This document shows positions 24,966 through 38,000 of a stretch of DNA of 64,000 bases, piece by piece; position 1 is the stretch's first letter; each line of letters opens with the position of its first letter. Source of the DNA: Hippophae tibetana (taxonomy: Eukaryota > Streptophyta > Magnoliopsida > Rosales > Elaeagnaceae). Position numbers and translations under genes: made by a program. The notes beneath the pieces were generated by a model. It was not told where the DNA came from, did no database searches, and was given only the letters and a program-made list of their open reading frames with translations. Where the stretch lies: positions 81,143,816 to 81,207,815 of the forward strand of contig CM072801.1 in NCBI GenBank assembly GCA_037013495.1, in the 5' to 3' direction.

Positions 24966-26520
24966 ACTTTTAACTCGGGTATCGTAACGACTATTATAAT
25001 ATATCAAATCGGAGCACGTCTCGATTCATACAATAATTTTTGGCCTCGAAATGGAACCTGATTTTTGTACCCAAATTCCATCGTTTACATAATTTATCGA
25101 GGGTTTTAAGATTTTGTCGTAAATTTGCAGTTTACTTACCTTCGATATGATTCAATAGAGCTGTCAATGAGATATTGGTTCCGATAAAGGTTTCTTTATT
25201 TATTTGGTCATTAAATCTGTATTCTTCCTAAAAAACTATGGGAGTAGAAAAAGAAAGGGGCTAGTTTTCATAATTTCAAAAATAACAAAACATTTGATGA
25301 ATTAGACTTCCAACATCAAATGACCATAACTTTTGACTAGGGTATCGTAACGACTATTATAATATATGAAATCGGAGCTCGTCTCGATCCATTACAATAA
25401 TTGTTGGCCTAGCATTGGAACCTCATTTCCGTAACCAAATTACATCATTTACATAACTTATCGAGAGTTTGAAGATTTTGTCGTAAATTTGCGGTTTACT
25501 TACCTTCGATTTGAATCAATAGAGCTGTAAATGAGATATTGCATCCGATAAAGGTTTCTTTATTTATTTGGTCATTAAATCTGTATTCTTCCTAAAAAGC
25601 TATGGGAGCAGAAAAAGAAAGGGGCTAGATTTCATAATTTCAAAAATAACAAAACATTTGATGAATGAGACTTCCAACATCAAATGACCATAACTTTTGA
25701 CTAGGGTATCGTAACGACTATTATAATATATCAAATCGGAGCTCGTCTCGATCCATACAATAATTGTTGGCCTCGGAATGGAACCAGATTTTTGTACCCA
25801 AATTCCATCGTGTACATAACTTATCGATGGTTTTAAGATTTTGTCGTAAATTTGCGGTTTACTTACCTTCGATATGATTCAATAGAGCTGTCAATGAGAT
25901 ATTGGTTCCGACAAAGGTTTCTTTATTTATTTGGTCATTAAATCGGTATTCTTCCTAAAAAACTATGGGAGTAGAAAAAGAAAGGGGCTAGTTTTCATAA
26001 TTTCAAAAATAACAAAACATTTGATGAATCAGACTTCCAACATCAAATGACCATAACTTTTGACTAGGGTATCGTAACGACTATTGTAATATATCAAAAT
26101 CGGAGCTCGTCTCGATCCATACAATAATTGTTGGCCTAGCATTGGAACCTGATTTCCGTACCAAATTCCATCGTTTACATAACTTATAGAGGGTTTGAAG
26201 ATTTTGTCGTAAATTTCCGGTTTACTTACTTTCCATTTGAATCAATAGAGCTGTAAATGAGATATTGGATCCGAAAAAGGTTTCTTTATTTATTTGGTCA
26301 TTAAATCTGTATTCTTCCTAAAAAAATATGGGAGCCGAAAAAGAAAAGGGCTAGTTTTCATAACTTCAAATAGAACAAAACATTTGATGAATCAAACTTC
26401 CAACATCAAATGACCATAACTTTTAACTCGGGTATCGTAACGACTATTATAATATATCAAAATCGGAGCTCGTCTCGATCCATACAATAATTGTTGGCCT
26501 AGCATTGGATCCTGATTTCC
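24704..26520 (+). repeat. 5-monomer HOR T'-L-M-N-K'', copy 1 (1817 bp)
   Basis: The T' unit at 24704 joins a T front (CAATATAGCTG, TTTCGTC) to a Q-type back (TTAACTCGGG, GAGCACG, CCTCGAAATGG). It is followed by L, M, N and K''. The same succession restarts at 26521, 1817 bp (5 monomers) later. K'' here ends in AGCATTGGATCC, as S does, which allows the switch back to T'. Confidence 0.8.
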
Positions 26521-27410
26521 GTACCCAAATTCCATCGTTTACATAACTTATCGAGGGTTTGAAGATTTTGTCGTAAATTTCCAGTTTACTTACTTTCGAT
26601 TTGAATCAATATAGCTGTAAATGAGATATTGGATCCGAAAAAGGTTTCTTTATTTATTTCGTCATTAAATCTGTATTCTTCCTAAAAACGTATGGGAGCA
26701 GAAAAAGAAAGGGGCTAGTTTTCATAATTTCAAAAATAACAAAACATTTGATGAATCAGACTTCCAACATCAAATGACCATAACTTTTAACTCGGGTATC
26801 GTAACGACTATTATAATATATCAAATCGGAGCACGTCTCGATTCATACAATAATTTTTGGCCTCGAAATGGAACCTGATTTTTGTACCCAAATTCCATCG
26901 TTTACATAATTTATCGAGGGTTTTAAGATTTTGTCGTAAATTTGCAGTTTACTTACCTTCGATATGATTCAATAGAGCTGTCAATGAGATATTGGTTCCG
27001 ACAAAGGTTTCTTTATTTATTTGGTCATTAAATCTGTATTCTTCCTAAAAAACTATGGGAGTAGAAAAAGAAAGGGGCTAGTTTTCATAATTTCAAAAAT
27101 AACAAAACATTTGATGAATTAGACTTCCAACATCAAATGACCATAACTTTTGACTAGGGTATCGTAACGACTATTATAATATATGAAATCGGAGCACGTC
27201 TCGATCCATTACAATAATTGTTGGCCTAGCATTGGAACCTCATTTCCGTAACCAAATTACATCGTTTACATAACTTATCGAGAGTTTGAAGATTTTGTCG
27301 TAAATTTGCGGTTTACTTACCTTCGATTTGAATCAATAGAGCTGTAAATGAGATATTGCATCCGATAAAGGTTTCTTTATTTATTTGGTCATTAAATCTG
27401 TATTCTTCCT
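26521..27410 (+). repeat. 5-monomer HOR, copy 2 (partial, T'-L-M front)
   Basis: Repeats 24704-25590 at shift 1817 bp, through T', L and the front of M. Near 27410 the M unit continues as AAAAAACTATG with GAAAAACAAAAGGGCGAG instead of AAAAAGCTATG, an M/S hybrid. The L part carries GAGCACG at 27192 where the first copy has GAGCTCG at 25375; the later copy at 31918 shares GAGCACG. Confidence 0.75.
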
Positions 27411-30400
27411 AAAAAACTATGGGAGCAGAAAAACAAAAGGGCGAGTTTTCATAACTTCAAATATAACAAAACATTTGATGAATCAAACTTCCAACATCAA
27501 ATGACCATAACTTTTAACTCGGGTATCGTAACGACTATTATAATATATCAAAATCGGAGCTCGTCTCGATCCATACAATAATTGTTGGCCTAGCATTGGA
27601 TCCTGATTTCCGTACCCAAATTCCATCGTTTACATAACTTATCGAGGGTTTGAAGATTTTGTCGTAAATTTCCAGTTTACTTACTTTCGATTTGAATCAA
27701 TATAGCTGTAAATGAGATATTGGATCCGAAAAAGGTTTCTTTATTTATTTCGTCATTAAATCTGTATTCTTCCTAAAAACGTATGGGAGCAGAAAAAGAA
27801 AGGGGCTAGTTTTCATAATTTCAAAAATAACAAAACATTTGATGAATCAGACTTCCAACATCAAATGACCATAACTTTTGACTGGGGTATCGTAACGACT
27901 ATTATAATATATCAAATCGGAGCTCGTCTCGATCCATACAATAATTGTTGGCCTCGGAATGGAACCTGATTTCTGTACCCAAATTCCATAGTTTACATAA
28001 CTTATCGAGGGTTTTAAGATTTTGTCGTAAATTTGCGGTTTACTTACCTTCGATATGATTCAATAGAGCTATCAATGAGATATTGGTTCCGACAAAGGTT
28101 TCTTTATTTATTTGGTCATTAAATCTGTATTCTTCCTAAAAACGTATGGGAGCAGAAAAAGAAAAGGGCTAGTTTTCAAAACTTCAAAAATACGAAAACA
28201 TTTGATGAATCAGACTTCCAACATCAAATGACCATAACTTTTGACTGGGGTATCGTAACGACTATTATAATATATCAAAATCGGAGCTCGTCTCGATCCA
28301 TACAATAATTGTTGGCCTAGCATTTGAGCCTGATTTCCGTACCCAAATTCCATCGTTTACATAACTTATCGAGGGTTTGAAGATTTTGTCATCAATTTCC
28401 GATTTACTTACTTTCGATTTGAATCAATAGAGCTGTAAATGAGATATTGGATCCGAAAAAGGTTTCTTTATTTATTTGGTCATTAAATCTGTATTCTTCC
28501 TAAAAAACTATGGGAGCAGAAAAAGAAAGGGGCTAGTTTTCATAATTTCAAAAATAACAAAACATTTGATGAATCAGACTTCCAACATCAAATGACCATA
28601 ACTTTTGACTGGGGTATCGTAACGACTATTATAATATATCAAATCGGAGCTCGTCTCGATCCATACAATAATTGTTGGCCTCGGAATGGAACATGATTTC
28701 TGTACCCAAATTCCATCGTTTACATAACTTATCGAGGGTTTTAAGATTTTGTTGTAAATATACGGATTACTTACTTTCGATTTGAATCAATAGAACTGTA
28801 AATGAGATATTGGATCCGACAAAGGTTTCTTTATTTATTTGGTCATTAAATCTGTATTCTTCCTGAAAAACTATGGGAGCAGAAAAAGAAAGGGGCTAGT
28901 TTTCATAATTTCAAAAATAACAAAACATTTGATGAATCAGACTTCCAACATCAAATGACCATAACTTTTGACTGGGGTATCGTAACGACTATTATAATAT
29001 ATCAAATCGGAGCTCGTCTCGATCCATACAATAATTGTTGGCCTAGCATTGGAACCTGATTTCCGTACCCAAATTCCATCGTTTACATAACTTATCGAGG
29101 GTTTGAAGATTTTGTCGTAAATTTCCAGTGTACTTACTTTCCATTTGAATCAATAGAGCTGTAAATGAGATATTGGATCCGAAAAAGGTTTCTTTATTTA
29201 TTTGGTCATTAAATCTGTATTCTTCCTAAAAAAATATGGGAGCCGAAAAAGAAAGGGGCCAGTTTTCATAATTTCAAAAATAACAAAACATTTGATGAAT
29301 CAGACTTCCAACATCAAATGACCATAACTTTTGAGTGGGGTATCGTAACGACTATTATAATATATCAAAATCGGAGCTCGTCTCGATCCATACAATAATT
29401 GTTGGCCTAGCATTGGAACCTGATTTCCGTACCCAAATTCCATCGTTTACATAACTTATCGAGGGTTTGAAGATTTTGTCGTAAATTTCCAGTGTACTTA
29501 CTTTCCATTTGAATCAATAGAGCTGTAAATGAGATATTGGATCCGAAAAAGGTTTCTTTATTTATTTGGTCATTAAATCTGTATTCTTCCTAAAAAAATA
29601 TGGGAGCCGAAAAAGAAAGGGGCTAGATTTCATAATTTCAAAAATAACAAAACATTTGATGAATGAGACTTCCAACATCAAATGACCATAACTTTTGAGT
29701 GGGGTATCGTAACGACTATTATAATATATCAAAATCGGAGCTCGTCTCGATCCATACAATAATTGTTGGCCTAGCATTGGAACCTGATTTCCGTACCCAA
29801 ATTCCATCGTTTACATAACTTATCGAGGGTTTGAAGATTTTGTCGTAAATTTCCAGTGTACTTACTTTCGATTTGAATCAATAGAGCTGTAAATGAGATA
29901 TTGGATCCGAAAAAGGTTTCTTTATTTATTTGGTCATTAAATCTGTATTCTTCCTAAAAACGTATGGGAGCAGAAAAAGAAAGGGGCTAGTTTTCATAAT
30001 TTCAAAAATAACAAAACATTTTATGAATCAGACTTCCAACATCAAATGACCATAACTTTTGACTGGGGTATCGTAACGACTATTATAATATATCAAATCG
30101 GAGCTCGTCTCGATCCATACAATAATTGTTGGCCTAGCATTGGAACCTGATTTCCGTACCCAAATTCCATCGTTTACATAACTTATCGAGGGTTTGAAGA
30201 TTTTGTCGTAAATTTCCAGTGTACTTACTTTCCATTTGAATCAATAGAGCTGTAAATGAGATATTGGATCCGAAAAAGGTTTCTTTATTTATTTGGTCAT
30301 TAAATCTGTATTCTTCCTAAAAAACTATGGGAGCAGAAAAAAGAAAGGGGCTAGTTTTCATAATTTCAAAAATAACAAAACATTTGATGAATCAGACTTC

Positions 30401-31600
30401 CAACATCAAATGACCATAACTTTTAACTGGAGTATCGTAACGACTATTGTAATATATCAAAATCGGAGCTCGTCTCGATCCATACAATAATTGTTGGCCT
30501 AGCATTGGAACCTAATTTCCGTACCCAAATTCCATCGTTTACATAACTTATCGAGGGTTTGAAGATTTTGTCGTAAATTTCCAGTTTACTTACTTTCGAT
30601 TTGAATCAATAGAGCTGTAAATGAGATATTGGATCCGAAAAGGTTTCTTTAATTATTTGGTCATTAAATCTGTATTCTTCCTAAAAAACTATGGGAGCAG
30701 AAAAAGAAAAGGGCTAGTTTTCATAATTTCAAACATAACAAAACATTTGATGAATCAGACTTCCAACATCAAATGACCATAACTTTTAACTCGGGTATCG
30801 TAACGACTATTATAATATATCAAATCGGAGCACGTCTCGATTCATACAATAATTTTTGGCCTCGGAATGGAACCTGATTTCTGTACCCAAATTCCATCGT
30901 TTACATAATTTATCGAGGGTTTTAAGATTTTGTCGTAAATTTGCAGTTTACTTACCTTCGATATGATTCAATAGAGCTGTCAATGAGATATTTGTTCCGA
31001 CAAAGGTTTCTTTATTTATTTGGTCATTAAATCTGTATTTTTCCTAAAAAACTATGGGAGCAGAAAAAGAAAGGGGCTAGTTTTCATAATTTCAAAAATA
31101 ACAAAACATTTGATGAATTAGACTTCCAACATCAAATGACCATAACTTTTGACTAGGGTATCGTAACGACTATTATAATATATGAAATCGGAGCTCATCT
31201 CGATCCATTACAATAATTGTTGGCCTAGCATTGGAACCTCATTTCCGTAACCAAATTACATCGTTTACATAACTTATCGAGAGTTTGAAGATTTTGTCGT
31301 AAATTTGCGGTTTACTTACCTTCGATTTGAATCAATAGAGCTGTAAATGAGATATTGCATCCGATAAAGGTTTCTTTATTTATTTGGTCATTAAATCTGT
31401 ATTCTTCCTAAAAAGCTATGGGAGCAGAAAAAGAAAGGGGCTAGATTTCATAATTTCAAAAATAACAAAACATTTGATGAATGAGACTTCCAACATCAAA
31501 TGACCATAACTTTTGACTAGGGTATCGTAATGACTATTATAATATATCAAATCGGAGCTCGTCTCGATCCATACAATAATTGTTGGCCTCGGAATGGAAC
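26874..31600 (+). repeat. 13-monomer HOR, copy I (4726 bp)
   Basis: This segment (L, M/S hybrid, T, U, A, B, D', D, E, I, F', L', M) is repeated from about 31600 at a shift of 4726 bp. Marker pairs are GAAAAACAAAAGGGCGAG at 27429/32155, GAGCACG at 27192/31918, U at 27975/32701 and GGAACATGATT at 28687/33413. It contains the E variant with AACATTTTATGAATC (30014), which breaks one arm of the inverted repeat, and the I variant with GAAAAAAG. Confidence 0.85.
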
Positions 31601-34600
31601 CTGATTTTTGTACCCAAATTCCATCGTTTACATAATTTATCGAGGGTTTTAAGATTTTGTCGTAAATTTGCAGTTTACTTACCTTCGATATGATTCAATA
31701 GAGCTGTCAATGAGATATTGGTTCCGACAAAGGTTTCTTTATTTATTTGGTCATTAAATCTGTATTCTTCCTAAAAAACTATGGGAGTAGAAAAAGAAAG
31801 GGGCTAGTTTTCATAATTTCAAAAATAACAAAACATTTGATGAATTAGACTTCCAACATCAAATGACCATAACTTTTGACTAGGGTATCGTAACGACTAT
31901 TATAATATATGAAATCGGAGCACGTCTCGATCCATTACAATAATTGTTGGCCTAGCATTGGAACCTCATTTCCGTAACCAAATTACATCGTTTACATAAC
32001 TTATCGAGAGTTTAAAGATTTTGTCGTAAATTTGCGGTTTACTTACCTTCGATTTGAATCAATAGAGCTGTAAATGAGATATTGCATCCGATAAAGGTTT
32101 CTTTATTTATTTGGTCATTAAATCTGTATTCTTCCTAAAAAACTATGGGAGCAGAAAAACAAAAGGGCGAGTTTTCATAACTTCAAATATAACAAAACAT
32201 TTGATGAATCAAACTTCCAACATCAAATGACCATAACTTTTAACTCGGGTATCGTAACGACTATTATAATATATCAAAATCGGAGCTCGTCTCGATCCAT
32301 ACAATAATTGTTGGCCTAGCATTGGATCCTGATTTCCGTACCCAAATTCCATCGTTTACATAACTTATCGAGGGTTTGAAGATTTTGTCGTAAATTTCCA
32401 GTTTACTTACTTTCGATTTGAATCAATATAGCTGTAAATGAGATATTGGATCCGAAAAAGGTTTCTTTATTTATTTCGTCATTAAATCTGTATTCTTCCT
32501 AAAAACGTATGGGAGCAGAAAAAGAAAGGGGCTAGTTTTCATAATTTCAAAAATAACAAAACATTTGATGAATCAGACTTCCAACATCAAATGACCATAA
32601 CTTTTGACTGGGGTATCGTAACGACTATTATAATATATCAAATCGGAGCTCGTCTCGATCCATACAATAATTGTTGGCCTCGGAATGGAACCTGATTTCT
32701 GTACCCAAATTCCATAGTTTACATAACTTATCGAGGGTTTTAAGATTTTGTCGTAAATTTGCGGTTTACTTACCTTCGATATGATTCAATAGAGCTATCA
32801 ATGAGATATTGGTTCCGACAAAGGTTTCTTTATTTATTTGGTCATTAAATCTGTATTCTTCCTAAAAACGTATGGGAGCAGAAAAAGAAAAGGGCTAGTT
32901 TTCAAAACTTCAAAAATACGAAAACATTTGATGAATCAGACTTCCAACATCAAATGACCATAACTTTTGACTGGGGTATCGTAACGACTATTATAATATA
33001 TCAAAATCGGAGCTCGTCTCGATCCATACAATAATTGTTGGCCTAGCATTTGAGCCTGATTTCCGTACCCAAATTCCATCGTTTACATAACTTATCGAGG
33101 GTTTGAAGATTTTGTCATCAATTTCCGATTTACTTACTTTCGATTTGAATCAATAGAGCTGTAAATGAGATATTGGATCCGAAAAAGGTTTCTTTATTTA
33201 TTTGGTCATTAAATCTGTATTCTTCCTAAAAAACTATGGGAGCAGAAAAAGAAAGGGGCTAGTTTTCATAATTTCAAAAATAACAAAACATTTGATGAAT
33301 CAGACTTCCAACATCAAATGACCATAACTTTTGACTGGGGTATCGTAACGACTATTATAATATATCAAATCGGAGCTCGTCTCGATCCATACAATAATTG
33401 TTGGCCTCGGAATGGAACATGATTTCTGTACCCAAATTCCATCGTTTACATAACTTATCGAGGGTTTTAAGATTTTGTTGTAAATATACGGATTACTTAC
33501 TTTCGATTTGAATCAATAGAACTGTAAATGAGATATTGGATCCGACAAAGGTTTCTTTATTTATTTGGTCATTAAATCTGTATTCTTCCTGAAAAACTAT
33601 GGGAGCAGAAAAAGAAAGGGGCTAGTTTTCATAATTTCAAAAATAACAAAACATTTGATGAATCAGACTTCCAACATCAAATGACCATAACTTTTGACTG
33701 GGGTATCGTAACGACTATTATAATATATCAAATCGGAGCTCGTCTCGATCCATACAATAATTGTTGGCCTAGCATTGGAACCTGATTTCCGTACCCAAAT
33801 TCCATCGTTTACATAACTTATCGAGGGTTTGAAGATTTTGTCGTAAATTTCCAGTGTACTTACTTTCCATTTGAATCAATAGAGCTGTAAATGAGATATT
33901 GGATCCGAAAAAGGTTTCTTTATTTATTTGGTCATTAAATCTGTATTCTTCCTAAAAAAATATGGGAGCCGAAAAAGAAAGGGGCCAGTTTTCATAATTT
34001 CAAAAATAACAAAACATTTGATGAATCAGACTTCCAACATCAAATGACCATAACTTTTGAGTGGGGTATCGTAACGACTATTATAATATATCAAAATCGG
34101 AGCTCGTCTCGATCCATACAATAATTGTTGGCCTAGCATTGGAACCTGATTTCCGTACCCAAATTCCATCGTTTACATAACTTATCGAGGGTTTGAAGAT
34201 TTTGTCGTAAATTTCCAGTGTACTTACTTTCCATTTGAATCAATAGAGCTGTAAATGAGATATTGGATCCGAAAAAGGTTTCTTTATTTATTTGGTCATT
34301 AAATCTGTATTCTTCCTAAAAAAATATGGGAGCCGAAAAAGAAAGGGGCTAGATTTCATAATTTCAAAAATAACAAAACATTTGATGAATGAGACTTCCA
34401 ACATCAAATGACCATAACTTTTGAGTGGGGTATCGTAACGACTATTATAATATATCAAAATCGGAGCTCGTCTCGATCCATACAATAATTGTTGGCCTAG
34501 CATTGGAACCTGATTTCCGTACCCAAATTCCATCGTTTACATAACTTATCGAGGGTTTGAAGATTTTGTCGTAAATTTCCAGTGTACTTACTTTCGATTT

Positions 34601-35030
34601 GAATCAATAGAGCTGTAAATGAGATATTGGATCCGAAAAAGGTTTCTTTATTTATTTGGTCATTAAATCTGTATTCTTCCTAAAAACGTATGGGAGCAGA
34701 AAAAGAAAGGGGCTAGTTTTCATAATTTCAAAAATAACAAAACATTTTATGAATCAGACTTCCAACATCAAATGACCATAACTTTTGACTGGGGTATCGT
34801 AACGACTATTATAATATATCAAATCGGAGCTCGTCTCGATCCATACAATAATTGTTGGCCTAGCATTGGAACCTGATTTCCGTACCCAAATTCCATCGTT
34901 TACATAACTTATCGAGGGTTTGAAGATTTTGTCGTAAATTTCCAGTGTACTTACTTTCCATTTGAATCAATAGAGCTGTAAATGAGATATTGGATCCGAA
35001 AAAGGTTTCGTTATTTATTTGGTCATTAAA
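31600..35030 (+). repeat. 13-monomer HOR, copy II, truncated
   Basis: The copy runs through L, M/S, T, U, A, B, D', D, E and the front of I, then stops between about 35000 and 35065, where the I front joins the S-type back GAAAAACAAAAGGGCGAG. The effective unit length to the next copy is thus only 2908 bp (8 monomers). A private GGTTTCGTTATT lies at 35005, just before the junction. Confidence 0.85.
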
Positions 35031-38000
35031 TCTGTATTCTTCCTAAAAAACTATGGGAGCAGAAAAACAAAAGGGCGAGTTTTCATAACTTCAAATATAA
35101 CAAAACATTTGATGAATCAAACTTCCAACATCAAATGACCATAACTTTTAACTCGGGTATCGTAACGACTATTATAATATATCAAAATCGGAGCTCGTCT
35201 CGATCCATACAATAATTGTTGGCCTAGCATTGGATCCTGATTTCCGTACCCAAATTCCATCGTTTACATAACTTATCGAGGGTTTGAAGATTTTGTCGTA
35301 AATTTCCAGTTTACTTACTTTCGATTTGAATCAATATAGCTGTAAATGAGATATTGGATCCGAAAAAGGTTTCTTTATTTATTTCGTCATTAAATCTGTA
35401 TTCTTCCTAAAAACGTATGGGAGCAGAAAAAGAAAGGGGCTAGTTTTCATAATTTCAAAAATAACAAAACATTTGATGAATCAGACTTCCAACATCAAAT
35501 GACCATAACTTTTGACTGGGGTATCGTAACGACTATTATAATATATCAAATCGGAGCTCGTCTCGATCCATACAATAATTGTTGGCCTCGGAATGGAACC
35601 TGATTTCTGTACCCAAATTCCATAGTTTACATAACTTATCGAGGGTTTTAAGATTTTGTCGTAAATTTGCGGTTTACTTACCTTCGATATGATTCAATAG
35701 AGCTATCAATGAGATATTGGTTCCGACAAAGGTTTCTTTATTTATTTGGTCATTAAATCTGTATTCTTCCTAAAAACGTATGGGAGCAGAAAAAGAAAAG
35801 GGCTAGTTTTCAAAACTTCAAAAATACGAAAACATTTGATGAATCAGACTTCCAACATCAAATGACCATAACTTTTGACTGGGGTATCGTAACGACTATT
35901 ATAATATATCAAAATCGGAGCTCGTCTCGATCCATACAATAATTGTTGGCCTAGCATTTGAGCCTGATTTCCGTACCCAAATTCCATCGTTTACATAACT
36001 TATCGAGGGTTTGAAGATTTTGTCATCAATTTCCGATTTACTTACTTTCGATTTGAATCAATAGAGCTGTAAATGAGATATTGGATCCGAAAAAGGTTTC
36101 TTTATTTATTTGGTCATTAAATCTGTATTCTTCCTAAAAAACTATGGGAGCAGAAAAAGAAAGGGGCTAGTTTTCATAATTTCAAAAATAACAAAACATT
36201 TGATGAATCAGACTTCCAACATCAAATGACCATAACTTTTGACTGGGGTATCGTAACGACTATTATAATATATCAAATCGGAGCTCGTCTCGATCCATAA
36301 AATAATTGTTGGCCTCGGAATGGAACATGATTTCTGTACCCAAATTCCATCGTTTACATAACTTATCGAGGGTTTTAAGATTTTGTTGTAAATATACGGA
36401 TTACTTACTTTCGATTTGAATCAATAGAACTGTAAATGAGATATTGGATCCGACAAAGGTTTCTTTATTTATTTGGTCATTAAATCTGTATTCTTCCTGA
36501 AAAACTATGGGAGCAGAAAAAGAAAGGGGCTAGTTTTCATAATTTCAAAAATAACAAAACATTTGATGAATCAGACTTCCAACATCAAATGACCATAACT
36601 TTTGACTGGGGTATCGTAACGACTATTATAATATATCAAATCGGAGCTCGTCTCGATCCATACAATAATTGTTGGCCTAGCATTGGAACCTGATTTCCGT
36701 ACCCAAATTCCATCGTTTACATAACTTATCGAGGGTTTGAAGATTTTGTCGTAAATTTCCAGTGTACTTACTTTCCATTTGAATCAATAGAGCTGTAAAT
36801 GAGATATTGGATCCGAAAAAGGTTTCTTTATTTATTTGGTCATTAAATCTGTATTCTTCCTAAAAAAATATGGGAGCCGAAAAAGAAAGGGGCCAGTTTT
36901 CATAATTTCAAAAATAACAAAACATTTGATGAATCAGACTTCCAACATCAAATGACCATAACTTTTGAGTGGGGTATCGTAACGACTATTATAATATATC
37001 AAAATCGGAGCTCGTCTCGATCCATACAATAATTGTTGGCCTAGCATTGGAACCTGATTTCCGTACCCAAATTCCATCGTTTACATAACTTATCGAGGGT
37101 TTGAAGATTTTGTCGTAAATTTCCAGTGTACTTACTTTCCATTTGAATCAATAGAGCTGTAAATGAGATATTGGATCCGAAAAAGGTTTCTTTATTTATT
37201 TGGTCATTAAATCTGTATTCTTCCTAAAAAAATATGGGAGCCGAAAAAGAAAGGGGCTAGATTTCATAATTTCAAAAATAACAAAACATTTGATGAATGA
37301 GACTTCCAACATCAAATGACCATAACTTTTGAGTGGGGTATCGTAACGACTATTATAATATATCAAAATCGGAGCTCGTCTCGATCCATACAATAATTGT
37401 TGGCCTAGCATTGGAACCTGATTTCCGTACCCAAATTCCATCGTTTACATAACTTATCGAGGGTTTGAAGATTTTGTCGTAAATTTCCAGTGTACTTACT
37501 TTCGATTTGAATCAATAGAGCTGTAAATGAGATATTGGATCCGAAAAAGGTTTCTTTATTTATTTGGTCATTAAATCTGTATTCTTCCTAAAAACGTATG
37601 GGAGCAGAAAAAGAAAGGGGCTAGTTTTCATAATTTCAAAAATAACAAAACATTTTATGAATCAGACTTCCAACATCAAATGACCATAACTTTTGACTGG
37701 GGTATCGTAACGACTATTATAATATATCAAATCGGAGCTCGTCTCGATCCATACAATAATTGTTGGCCTAGCATTGGAACCTGATTTCCGTACCCAAATT
37801 CCATCGTTTACATAACTTATCGAGGGTTTGAAGATTTTGTCGTAAATTTCCAGTGTACTTACTTTCCATTTGAATCAATAGAGCTGTAAATGAGATATTG
37901 GATCCGAAAAAGGTTTCTTTATTTATTTGGTCATTAAATCTGTATTCTTCCTAAAAAACTATGGGAGCAGAAAAAAGAAAGGGGCTAGTTTTCATAATTT

